A stretch of DNA of 63,779 nt from Gammaproteobacteria bacterium. Lineage in GTDB: Bacteria; Pseudomonadota; Gammaproteobacteria; SZUA-229. Within the stretch, counting starts at the first letter, position 1. Each line of letters begins with the position of its first letter. Where the stretch lies: positions 1-63,779 of the forward strand of contig JAOUNI010000010.1 in the NCBI GenBank assembly GCA_029881035.1, given 5' to 3'. The notes below the pieces were generated by a model. That model did no database searches and was not told where the DNA came from. It saw nothing but the letters and a program-made list of their open reading frames with translations. A program made the position numbers and the translations under genes. Shown here one piece after another: positions 49,089 to 57,207 of the stretch.

Positions 49089-50513
49089 CTAATGCGCTGC
49101 TGCGGGTGCAGGAATAGTTGCAACAACCGGCTGACGCTTGGCGATAGTTTTAAATACGTTGTAAGCCATGATCAGCATACCGGACAGGAACATTGCTCCA
49201 CCCAGAAACCGAACCACATAAAATGGATGCATAGATTGAACACTTTCCACAAAGCTGTAAGTCAATGTGCCATCAGTATTAACTGCACGCCACATCAAAC
49301 CTTGCATAATGCCTGAAATCCACATTGAGGTTATGTACAGAACAACACCAATTGTCGCAATCCAGAAATGCATTTCAATTAATTTTTTACTGTGCATCTC
49401 AGTACCAAATAAACGAGGAATCAAAAAGTAAATGGCTCCAATGCTAATGAATGCAACCCAACCTAAAGCACCTGAATGCACATGCCCCACTGTCCAGTCT
49501 GTATAGTGTGACAGTGCATTGACGGTCTTAATAGCCATCATCGGACCTTCAAATGTTGACATACCATAGAAAGATATCGACACGATCATAAACTTAAGAA
49601 TAGGATCGGTACGCAATTTATCCCAGGCACCTGATAGAGTCATCATACCGTTGATCATGCCTCCCCATGAAGGTGCCAGCAGTATCAATGAGAACACCAT
49701 GCCCAGAGACTGCGTCCAGTCAGGCAATGCTGTGTAGTGCAAATGATGAGGGCCTGCCCAGATATAGGTAAACGACAGCGCCCAGAAATGAACCACTGAT
49801 AAACGATATGAATAAACTGGACGCTCAGCCTGTTTGGGCAGGAAGTAATACATAATACCAAGAAAGCCCGCTGTCAGGAAAAATCCAACCGCATTGTGGC
49901 CATACCACCACTGAATCATGGCATCTTGCACACCAGCATAAGCTGAATAAGACTTAAACAGTGAAACTGGAACTGCTGCACTATTAACAATATGCAATAT
50001 GGCTACAGTGATAATGAATGCGCCAAAAAACCAGTTTGCCACATAAATGTGTTTAACTTTCCTCGTCGCTACCGTGCCAAAGAAAACAATCGCATAACTC
50101 ACCCAAACAACAGCAATGAGAATATCAATCGGCCATTCCAGCTCAGCATATTCTTTTGATGAAGTAATACCCAATGGCAGTGTGATCGCCGCTAACAGAA
50201 TAATGGTCGTCCATCCCCAAAAAGTAAAAGCTGCTAACTTCGGAGCAAACAGGCGGACATGACAGGTTCGCTGTACTGCGTAATACGAGGTTGCAAACAG
50301 CGCTGAGCCACCAAAAGCAAAAATGACGGCATTGGTATGTAAAGGTCGCAGACGCCCAAAAGTCAGCCATGGCGTATCAAAATTCATCGCGGGCCAGGCC
50401 ATCTGAGAGGCGATCAACACGCCAACAGTCATACCAACAATACCCCAGATAACCGTCATCACGGCAAATTGTCTGACGACTGTGTAGTTATAGGTCATGG
50501 TTTCATCATTCAT
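49089..50513 (-). CDS. ccoN: cbb3 oxidase catalytic subunit CcoN
   Basis: Heme-copper oxygen-reducing subunit with twelve or so membrane helices. The 474 residues include the low-spin heme ligand region [12 protein letters not shown], the copper site [18 protein letters not shown], the [11 protein letters not shown] loop and the heme ligands in [16 protein letters not shown]. The frame opens at a TTG at 50552, but the ATG at 50513 has a strong GGAAGGA ribosome site at 50521-50527 and gives the usual CcoN length. It is the first gene of ccoNOQP. Confidence 0.96.
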   Translation of the reverse strand: MNDETMTYNYTVVRQFAVMTVIWGIVGMTVGVLIASQMAWPAMNFDTPWLTFGRLRPLHTNAVIFAFGGSALFATSYYAVQRTCHVRLFAPKLAAFTFWGWTTIILLAAITLPLGITSSKEYAELEWPIDILIAVVWVSYAIVFFGTVATRKVKHIYVANWFFGAFIITVAILHIVNSAAVPVSLFKSYSAYAGVQDAMIQWWYGHNAVGFFLTAGFLGIMYYFLPKQAERPVYSYRLSVVHFWALSFTYIWAGPHHLHYTALPDWTQSLGMVFSLILLAPSWGGMINGMMTLSGAWDKLRTDPILKFMIVSISFYGMSTFEGPMMAIKTVNALSHYTDWTVGHVHSGALGWVAFISIGAIYFLIPRLFGTEMHSKKLIEMHFWIATIGVVLYITSMWISGIMQGLMWRAVNTDGTLTYSFVESVQSMHPFYVVRFLGGAMFLSGMLIMAYNVFKTIAKRQPVVATIPAPAAAH

Positions 50514-50580
50514 AGATGCATCCTTCCAGGTTCCTGGGAACTGTTTTTTCAAAAAAAATCGTATATTAGAATTGGCGGAT

Positions 50581-50622
50581 ATTATATGTAATCTAAAATA
50601 ACTAATCTACATCAGTGATGTA
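50581..50622 (-). promoter_or_regulatory. ccoN promoter with a 15-bp palindromic operator
   Basis: On the minus strand TATAAT (50581-50586) is a -10 box giving a start near 50574. A perfect palindrome TACATCAGTGATGTA occupies 50608-50622, centred near -41, where a class II activator would bind. It is not an FNR box (no TTGAT-N4-ATCAA) and the centre is a single base rather than N4. The regulator is unknown. Confidence 0.55.
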
Positions 50623-50837
50623 AAAAGTCGCGATCTCATTAGCAATCATTGTTTTATTTATAATGATTAGCGTTGCCAACCAATACAAAACCTAAAGATG
50701 ATATCCAGAGTAACTAACAAATCCAATCAAAAATATTCGTACGTTTGTTTCTTTTAGCTAAAACATGACTTATATCAAGTACCACTTGAACCTTATAAGA
50801 AATTTAATATCTACCAATTCAATAACATTATCCAGAC

Positions 50838-50878
50838 TTGACACAAGTCACGCTTTGAAAAAAAACCCCCCGTAGAAT
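50838..50878 (+). promoter_or_regulatory. FNR-dependent class II promoter of hemN
   Basis: TTGACACAAGTCAC (50838-50851) is an FNR/ANR-type box with one mismatch in the second half-site. A -10 box TAGAAT follows at 50873-50878. The predicted start near 50885 puts the box centre at about -40.5, the position for class II FNR activation. This also rules out the TTG at 50878 as the hemN start. Confidence 0.85.
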
Positions 50879-50904
50879 TGCTCGACCTTAACAATGAGAT
50901 TTAC

Positions 50905-52296
50905 ATGAACAATCAAGTCATCTTCGATAAAGATTTGATCAGTCGCTACGATTGTTCAGGTCCACGTTACACCTCTTACCCAACAGCCGTGCAATTCAGC
51001 ACAGAATACGGCCCCGAGGATTACTGTGAATGGGTAGATAACAGCAACAACGATCCTATACCTACTGCTTTATCACTTTATCTACACATTCCATTTTGCG
51101 ATACTATTTGTTACTACTGTGGCTGTAGCAAAATTGTAACTAAAGATAAAGACAAGGCACCCGCCTATATTGACTTACTCAAAAAAGAAATCGCCTTGCA
51201 AGGCGCACTGTTTGACAAAGATCGCCCAGTCACTCAGATACACTGGGGCGGTGGCACACCAACTTTCCTTGATAATGAATCCATCCGTGATATTTTTGAC
51301 ACTATCAAGCAACACTTTAATGTACCCGCTGGTGATTCAGGCGAGTTTGGTATTGAAGTTGATCCACGAACAGTTGATGAAGAGCGTATTGCCCAGTTGC
51401 GCAATATCGGCTTTAATCGTATTAGCTTTGGTGTGCAGGATTTCGACCCTGATGTACAGGAGGCTGTCAATCGTGTTCATACCAAAGAACAAATTATGGA
51501 GGCTATTAATGCCGCCCGTAAAAACAACTTTCATTCCATCAACATAGATTTGATGTATGGCCTGCCCAGGCAGACACTAAAGAGTTTTGAGAAAACAATT
51601 CAAACAACCATTGATGCTAGCCCTGATCGCATCGCTGTCTATAACTATGCGCACCTGCCAGAAATGTTCAAACCCCAGCGCCGTATTAATGAAGATGAAC
51701 TACCCAGCGCTGAAGAAAAATTAAAAATACTCCAACTTACCATTGATAAATTACAGCAGGCAGGCTACGTCTATATCGGCATGGATCACTTTGCCAAACA
51801 GAGTGACGACCTGACAAAAGCCCAGCAAGAAGGAACGCTGCACAGAAATTTCCAGGGTTATTCTACCCATGCTGACTGCGATACTGTTGCCATGGGCATC
51901 ACCGCCATCAGTAGTATCGGTGACAACTACTCACAAAACGTACGAACAATTGAAGATTACAAAATGCACATTGAACAGGGGAAAATTCCAGTTTTCAGGG
52001 GCATAGAACTGGAATCAGACGATATTCTACGTCGAGAAATTATCAATCAGCTGATGTGCAATAATAAACTCGATATAGAACGGCTTGAACAAAGATGGGG
52101 AATCGAATTTAAAAAATACTTTGCTTCTGCCCTGCCCGCTTTGCAAACCATGGCCACCGATGGCCTGATCATCATGGACGATCAACATATTGAGATCACC
52201 GCCTCTGGCCGTTTACTGGCACGTACCATCTGTATGGAATTCGACCGGTATTTAAAGAAAGATTCACTTAAACAACACTTTTCAAAAGTGATTTAA
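50905..52296 (+). CDS. hemN: oxygen-independent coproporphyrinogen III dehydrogenase HemN
   Basis: Radical SAM enzyme for oxygen-free heme synthesis. The ATG at 50905 gives 463 residues, beginning near the family stretch YDCSGPRYTSYPTA; an upstream in-frame TTG lies before the predicted transcription start. The cluster motif CDTICYYCGC carries the CxxxCxxC ligands plus the extra Cys typical of HemN. WGGGTPTFL and NIDLMYGLPRQT follow. It shares TTAA at its stop with the convergent fnr. It supplies heme for the oxidase under low oxygen. Confidence 0.96.
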   Translation: MNNQVIFDKDLISRYDCSGPRYTSYPTAVQFSTEYGPEDYCEWVDNSNNDPIPTALSLYLHIPFCDTICYYCGCSKIVTKDKDKAPAYIDLLKKEIALQGALFDKDRPVTQIHWGGGTPTFLDNESIRDIFDTIKQHFNVPAGDSGEFGIEVDPRTVDEERIAQLRNIGFNRISFGVQDFDPDVQEAVNRVHTKEQIMEAINAARKNNFHSINIDLMYGLPRQTLKSFEKTIQTTIDASPDRIAVYNYAHLPEMFKPQRRINEDELPSAEEKLKILQLTIDKLQQAGYVYIGMDHFAKQSDDLTKAQQEGTLHRNFQGYSTHADCDTVAMGITAISSIGDNYSQNVRTIEDYKMHIEQGKIPVFRGIELESDDILRREIINQLMCNNKLDIERLEQRWGIEFKKYFASALPALQTMATDGLIIMDDQHIEITASGRLLARTICMEFDRYLKKDSLKQHFSKVI

Positions 52297-53063
52297 CCTT
52301 TAAGTCCCTTTTTTTCTTTACCATCGCCACTCTCCCCAACGATGACCTTTAGCCGATGAAGATTCAAGATGCTGATACGACGTCGATCAACCTTAATAAT
52401 GCCCGCATCCTGATACTGCGCGAACAAACGGCTGACCGTCTCGACGGCCAGGCCAAGATAATTTGCAATATCCTGTCGCGGCATACTCAAAACAAACTCC
52501 GTCGCCTTCCAGTGCCTTTCTTCCATGCGCCGGGAAATACTCAAAAGAAAAGTGGCAATTTTTTCCTCAGCGCTCATCTTGCCTAACATCAGCAGCATTT
52601 TGTGTTCTTCAGTCACTTCCTTGCCCATAATACGCCGCATTTGATGCTGTAAACCAGGAAGGGTGTTACATAAACTTTCCAGTTTGTTCATCGGGATAGC
52701 ACAAACACTAGTGGTTTCCAGAGAGATAGCCGTGCAGGTATGATTGCCATCCATAAAACCATCCACGCCAACCAGTTCACCCGGCAAATGAAAACCTACG
52801 ATCTGCTCATCACCATTCGGACTCTCAACCAGTGTTTTCACACTACCTGAACGCACCGCATAAATCGCACGCGAAGCGTCACCCTCACGGTACAAATGAT
52901 CGTTTTTCTGCAAAGGTTTACGTTGCTCAACAACCGCGTCCAACTGGCTCATATCTTCCTGATTCATACCATGAGGAAAACAGAGCTCATTCAAATTACA
53001 CTGACCACAAGAAACCTTGAGTCTTTCAAATGTCACTAATTGGGGCTTATTTGTATCGGTCAT
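52293..53063 (-). CDS. fnr: oxygen-sensing regulator of the FNR/ANR family
   Basis: CRP-family activator with an oxygen-labile 4Fe-4S cluster. The 256 residues carry N-terminal cysteines CGQCNLNELC and a fourth Cys in TTSVCAIP, the four-ligand set of FNR. The C-terminal recognition helix LAVETVSRLF keeps the Glu, Ser and Arg that read TTGAT. Likely targets here are hemN, through the box at 50838, and possibly others. It may be called anr in pseudomonads. Confidence 0.94.
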   Translation of the reverse strand: MTDTNKPQLVTFERLKVSCGQCNLNELCFPHGMNQEDMSQLDAVVEQRKPLQKNDHLYREGDASRAIYAVRSGSVKTLVESPNGDEQIVGFHLPGELVGVDGFMDGNHTCTAISLETTSVCAIPMNKLESLCNTLPGLQHQMRRIMGKEVTEEHKMLLMLGKMSAEEKIATFLLSISRRMEERHWKATEFVLSMPRQDIANYLGLAVETVSRLFAQYQDAGIIKVDRRRISILNLHRLKVIVGESGDGKEKKGLKG

Positions 53064-53231
53064 GTTTTTTTACTTAATCTCAAGACTTTTGTGAATCCAT
53101 ATTATGCCGTGTTTGCACACTTCATATAAACTGCGAATCTAAAACCCAAACCGCAAAGATATAATCCCTCTGGCAATTAAAGCACCCTTTGCACCTTTTT
53201 AGTACCTAAAGCGAAAAAAATAATTGATCTA

Positions 53232-55706
53232 ATGATAAAACCTCAACCCATAAAACCATGTTTCCACTGTGGGCTACCTATACCAAACCAGCTTGATATT
53301 CACGTACACATCAACGGTAAAAATGAAGCCATGTGCTGTTATGGCTGTCAGGCGGTGGCACAATCGATTGTTGATAGCGGTATGGAAGACTTTTATAAAT
53401 TCAGGACCCAACCTTCACTCAAAGCCGATAAAATCGTCCCTGAATTCCTGCAGCAGCTCAAAGCCTACGACAACCCGCAGGTGCAAAAGCACTTTGTTAC
53501 CGATGGCAGCGAGCAGATTCGCGAGGTTTCACTCATTCTTGAAGGCATTGTCTGCGCCGCCTGCGTCTGGCTCAACGAGCAGCACTTGAACGCCCTGCCC
53601 GGGGTGATCAGCGCCAATATCAACTATTCCAACAACCGTGCCCGTGTCCGCTGGGATAATAATCGCATCACCCTCAGTGAAATCCTCGAATCCATCACAC
53701 GCATCGGCTACCTTGCCCACCCTTATAACCCTGACCGCCAGCAGGTGCTGATAGAAAAAGAAAAGAAGCAGCAGCTGCGTCGCATTGGTATCGCCGGTGT
53801 GCTGGGCATGCAAATCATGATTCTGGCGGTGGCCATGTACACCGGCGAGTGGTGGGGCATAGAAGATACATTCAACCAGATGTTCCGCTGGGTGAGTCTG
53901 GCGGTGACTGCACCTCTGCTGCTGTTTGCCTCCAGTCCTTTCTTTACTGCGGCCCTGCGTGACCTCAAAAACAAACGCGTTGGCATGGATGTGCCGGTAG
54001 CACTGGGTATCGGCATTGCCTTTGGCGCCAGCGTCATCCACACCATTCAGGGCTCAGGCGAAGTCTATTTTGACTCAGTCGCCATGTTCACCTTTTTCCT
54101 GCTGTCAGCGCGTTACTTCGAATCCGGCGCACGAAAACGCACCGCCGAAGCCACCGAAGCCCTGCTCAATCTGCAACCGGCGATCGCGACAAAACTCATC
54201 GTCGATAGCGATGGTGTATTCGATCACCAGAAACAGCTCAGCCTCTCGGTGGCTGAGCTTGCCATCGGCGATTACGTGCTGGTCAGACCGGGAGAGCACA
54301 TCCCGGCCGACGGCAGCATCGTTGAAGGCACCTCAGGCATCAACGAATCGCTGATCACCGGCGAAAGCCTGCCGGTCACCAAAACCATCGGTGACGATGT
54401 GATTGGCGGCAGCACCAACACCGAAAGTCCACTGGTGATCAAAATCGACAAAATTGGTGACGATACCGTGCTCGCTTCGATTCAGCGTCTACTCGATGAA
54501 GCCCAAAACAGGAAACCGGCGATTGCCAAAATGGCCGACCGGCTGGCTTCAAAATTTGTCACTGTCATTTTACTGCTGGCCAGCCTCGTCGCTGTGTACT
54601 GGTACCAGACCGACCCCGAACACTGGGTCGCCATCACCATCGCCACCCTGGTCGTCACCTGCCCCTGCGCCCTGTCACTGGCCACACCGGCAGCACTCAC
54701 CGCCGCCAGCGGCCAGTTCGCCAAACTGGGGCTATTGCCCGCCAGTGCCAATGCCTTGGAAACACTCAGCAAGGCCACCGATTTCGTTTTCGATAAAACC
54801 GGCACACTCACGCAGGGCAACATCCGCCTGGTCAAGGCGGTATCACTGGATGACAGCCCCGTCGAAAATCATCTGCAAATCGCCGCCGCACTCGAAGCCG
54901 GCTCCGAACACCCGGTCGCCAGAAGCCTGATTCAGGCCGCCGGCGAAAACACCGATGCTGGTGCACCGATCAAAGTTAGCCAGCTCGATAACAAAGCCGG
55001 CCAGGGCGTCAACGGCATGATCGAAAATACACAATGGTACCTCGGCAACATCAACTACATTAATCAGATCTGTGAGCAACACTTTTCAGCTTCACAGCTC
55101 GCAGAACAGCAAATTAGCGAGATGACACTGGTCGCGCTGGCCACCGATAAAAAAATATTTGCCGTGTTCGCGTTCGATGATGAGATCAGGGAAGAAGCGC
55201 CTGCACTCATCCAGAAACTCAAACAACAAAACAAGACCATCACGCTGATGACCGGCGACAACAAGGCCAATGCCCTGCGCATCGCCAGAAAAGTCGGCAT
55301 CGACCACGTTTATGCCGAGATGAAACCCGCCGACAAACTGGCCCAGGTTCAGAGCATGCAACAGCGTGGCGCCATCGTCGCCATGACTGGTGACGGCATC
55401 AATGATGCCCCGGTGCTGGCTGGCGCCGATGTATCCATCGCCATGGGCAGTGGCACACAACTCGCTGCCGCCCACGCTGACTTGATCCTGCTATCTAACC
55501 ACGTCGAGCATTTGTACACCGGTTATCAAATCTCTACCCGCACACTAAAAATTATTCGGCAGAACCTGAGCTGGGCTTTCGGTTACAATCTGCTGGCCGT
55601 ACCCGCCGCCGCCACAGGTCATGTTGACCCATGGATGGCTGCCATCGGCATGTCCGCCAGTTCATTGTTCGTCGTACTCAATGCCCTGCGCCTAACCCGA
55701 TCATAA
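53232..55706 (+). CDS. ccoI: copper-transporting P1B-type ATPase CcoI (FixI)
   Basis: Copper pump needed to assemble the binuclear site of cbb3 oxidase. The 824 residues have an N-terminal Cys cluster (CFHCG and CCYGC), an HMA domain with CAAC (about 106), eight helices with CPC in VVTCPCALS (about 476), the phosphorylation site DKTGTLT (about 521) and GDGINDAPVL (about 719). The gene is visibly richer in G and C after about 53,450 than upstream. It is followed 20 bp later by ccoS. Confidence 0.95.
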   Translation: MIKPQPIKPCFHCGLPIPNQLDIHVHINGKNEAMCCYGCQAVAQSIVDSGMEDFYKFRTQPSLKADKIVPEFLQQLKAYDNPQVQKHFVTDGSEQIREVSLILEGIVCAACVWLNEQHLNALPGVISANINYSNNRARVRWDNNRITLSEILESITRIGYLAHPYNPDRQQVLIEKEKKQQLRRIGIAGVLGMQIMILAVAMYTGEWWGIEDTFNQMFRWVSLAVTAPLLLFASSPFFTAALRDLKNKRVGMDVPVALGIGIAFGASVIHTIQGSGEVYFDSVAMFTFFLLSARYFESGARKRTAEATEALLNLQPAIATKLIVDSDGVFDHQKQLSLSVAELAIGDYVLVRPGEHIPADGSIVEGTSGINESLITGESLPVTKTIGDDVIGGSTNTESPLVIKIDKIGDDTVLASIQRLLDEAQNRKPAIAKMADRLASKFVTVILLLASLVAVYWYQTDPEHWVAITIATLVVTCPCALSLATPAALTAASGQFAKLGLLPASANALETLSKATDFVFDKTGTLTQGNIRLVKAVSLDDSPVENHLQIAAALEAGSEHPVARSLIQAAGENTDAGAPIKVSQLDNKAGQGVNGMIENTQWYLGNINYINQICEQHFSASQLAEQQISEMTLVALATDKKIFAVFAFDDEIREEAPALIQKLKQQNKTITLMTGDNKANALRIARKVGIDHVYAEMKPADKLAQVQSMQQRGAIVAMTGDGINDAPVLAGADVSIAMGSGTQLAAAHADLILLSNHVEHLYTGYQISTRTLKIIRQNLSWAFGYNLLAVPAAATGHVDPWMAAIGMSASSLFVVLNALRLTRS

Positions 55707-55726
55707 TTAAAGACCAATAAAATTCT

Positions 55727-55915
55727 ATGGAATCGCTTTATCTTTTAGTTCCCCTCGCTCTACTAATAGCCGTCGGCATTGTCTGGGTTTTTTTGTGGGC
55801 AGTAAAATCCGATCAGTTTGAAGACCTCGAAGGCCCCGCGCATCGGATTATTATGGATGACGATGACAAGGTAAAAGAAAAAACCGACCACGAATCGACA
55901 GATAAAAAACAGTGA
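55727..55915 (+). CDS. ccoS: cbb3 oxidase assembly protein CcoS
   Basis: A 62-residue single-helix protein: LLVPLALLIAVGIVWVFLWAV followed by the CcoS signature KSDQFEDLEGPAHRIIMDDD. CcoS is needed for cofactor insertion in cbb3 oxidases. It overlaps the next gene by 4 bp (GTGA). Confidence 0.94.
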   Translation: MESLYLLVPLALLIAVGIVWVFLWAVKSDQFEDLEGPAHRIIMDDDDKVKEKTDHESTDKKQ

Positions 55916-56466
55916 ATGCCTTTACCACCAATGCCTCGCTGGTGCTTTATCCGACCGAACCCGACTGGGTGCCTGACGATCCGGAAGCATTGATCATTTT
56001 TTTGCAGGCAGCGGGACTTGCAGGCGACCCCTTAATCAAACATGAAAATAGTTTTCTAGCGGGTGAAAAATTTCTCGATCACATTAGCTTCATGGGCTGC
56101 TCACCCAACATTAAATTCAGTGACGAAAACAATGATGGCAAGTTTACTTTTATACACTTAACGATCACGCCGACCATCACCGCCCTAACCGGCAAACACA
56201 GTTTTGCACCGCATTGTCCACACTGTAAAAAACCAGAAAAAAACTGGCGAGAACTTTTGAAAGACAATCAACTGACCTGCAGCCACTGCCAACAAACCGC
56301 AAACGCATGGCAATTCAACTGGCGCAAGTCAGCCGGCTTTGCTCGTTGCTTTATTGAGATCACAGACATTTATCCAAAAGAAGCAATCCCCCAGCCTTTA
56401 CTGCTGGAATCTCTAAAAAAAAGATTTCAGATTTCCTGGGGGTATTTTTTTATCATACCTAAATAA
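55912..56466 (+). CDS. zinc-ribbon protein of unknown function coupled to ccoS
   Basis: A 184-residue protein starting at a GTG that overlaps the ccoS stop as GTGA, so translation is likely coupled. No signal peptide or membrane helix. Two CxxC knuckles (CPHC near 101-104 and CSHC near 123-126) form a probable zinc ribbon, CPHCKKPEKNW and LTCSHCQQ. Before it lie DWVPDDPEALIIFLQAAGLAG and HISFMGCSPNI. I do not recognise the family. The location suggests a link to oxidase or copper handling, but that is inference. Confidence 0.75.
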   Translation: MNAFTTNASLVLYPTEPDWVPDDPEALIIFLQAAGLAGDPLIKHENSFLAGEKFLDHISFMGCSPNIKFSDENNDGKFTFIHLTITPTITALTGKHSFAPHCPHCKKPEKNWRELLKDNQLTCSHCQQTANAWQFNWRKSAGFARCFIEITDIYPKEAIPQPLLLESLKKRFQISWGYFFIIPK

Positions 56467-56537
56467 GGCTCAAGTAAAATAGAATTTTTAATTTCAAGAC
56501 ACGTAGAAAAAGGCATCAACACAGCCACACCGTCAAA

Positions 56538-56930
56538 CTAATCGCAAACATGTTTATCAGGATTTTCAGAACTCACATCCATAAATGGCATCATTGGCAT
56601 CGATGTCATCATTCCTTTCATCGGTTCAGCACATTTCATCATCGCTTCTATGGTCGGATCATCCGCCATTTTCTTTCCATATGAAATAGCCTTTACCTGA
56701 GCCTGCGAACGCTTCCCAGCTTGGCACAGTGCAGCAACTTCTGCCTCGATTTGAGCAGAGCTTTTCTCTAACTCAGCCATCTTTTTTTTACCCACTTTCT
56801 GCATACATAACTCCATTTCCTCCACATGTTGCATCATGTTTGCAATATCTGCCTCATTCATGGCGGGCATTTCCTGAGCAAAAGCGGCCGCCGGCAATAA
56901 TAGCGACAGGGTAATTAGTGTTATTCTCAT
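56538..56930 (-). CDS. methionine-rich periplasmic protein
   Basis: A 130-residue protein with a clear signal peptide (cleavage near AAAFA-QE). The mature part has 17 Met in about 112 residues, with a cluster MKGMMTSMPMMPFM, and four Cys (possible disulfides). The ribosome site GAGGATAATC is good. It lies next to the copper ATPase/CcoS genes, transcribed toward them. Met-rich periplasmic proteins often bind Cu(I), so a copper-binding role is a reasonable guess, not shown by any recognised domain. Confidence 0.75.
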   Translation of the reverse strand: MRITLITLSLLLPAAAFAQEMPAMNEADIANMMQHVEEMELCMQKVGKKKMAELEKSSAQIEAEVAALCQAGKRSQAQVKAISYGKKMADDPTIEAMMKCAEPMKGMMTSMPMMPFMDVSSENPDKHVCD

Positions 56931-57207
56931 ATGATTATCCTCTTGATATATACAAACAAAGTAGCTTCAAAGTGCAGCTAGTATAGTCTTAAGCCATAAC
57001 GGGAAAAAGTTCGGAACACATATTTATAATACTAAAACAATTTTATTTTGTTCCCTGTTATATCCTTTTTTCTCATGACACCGTCTGGAATTACAGGCGG
57101 GAGTCTATAAATGTGCTCCACAGAATTAAAAAATAGATTTACCCTACCCCCTCCCCTCCCAACACGATAAAATCTCACCCTTATTGAATTCAGTAACAGG
57201 AAAAACA
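56931..57207. other. intergenic region before purD
   Basis: A 277-bp AT-rich gap divergent between the Met-rich protein and purD. It contains a TATAGT-like element near 56976-56981 and a GGAACA/TGTTCC inverted repeat with about 30 bp between (57013-57055). No ORF or known riboswitch was recognised. Confidence 0.4.

Larger units (their letters stand above)
50514..50904. promoter_or_regulatory. ccoN/hemN divergent regulatory region
   Basis: A 391-bp AT-rich control region for two oxygen-regulated units. It contains the ccoN -10 box and 15-bp palindrome, an inverted repeat AATCATT/AATGATT (50644-50650 and 50662-50668) enclosing a TATAAT, the palindrome TCAAGT-ACC-ACTTGA (50775-50789) and the FNR box and -10 of hemN. 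No ORF was supported. Confidence 0.7.

Noticed and set aside
53223-53236. TTGATCTAATGATA as an FNR box before ccoI
   Set aside because: The second half-site does not match ATCAA and it overlaps the start codon, so activation from it is implausible.
53529-54041. Minus-strand ORF of 170 codons within ccoI
   Set aside because: Antisense of the high-GC part of ccoI; ccoI has all P-type ATPase motifs.
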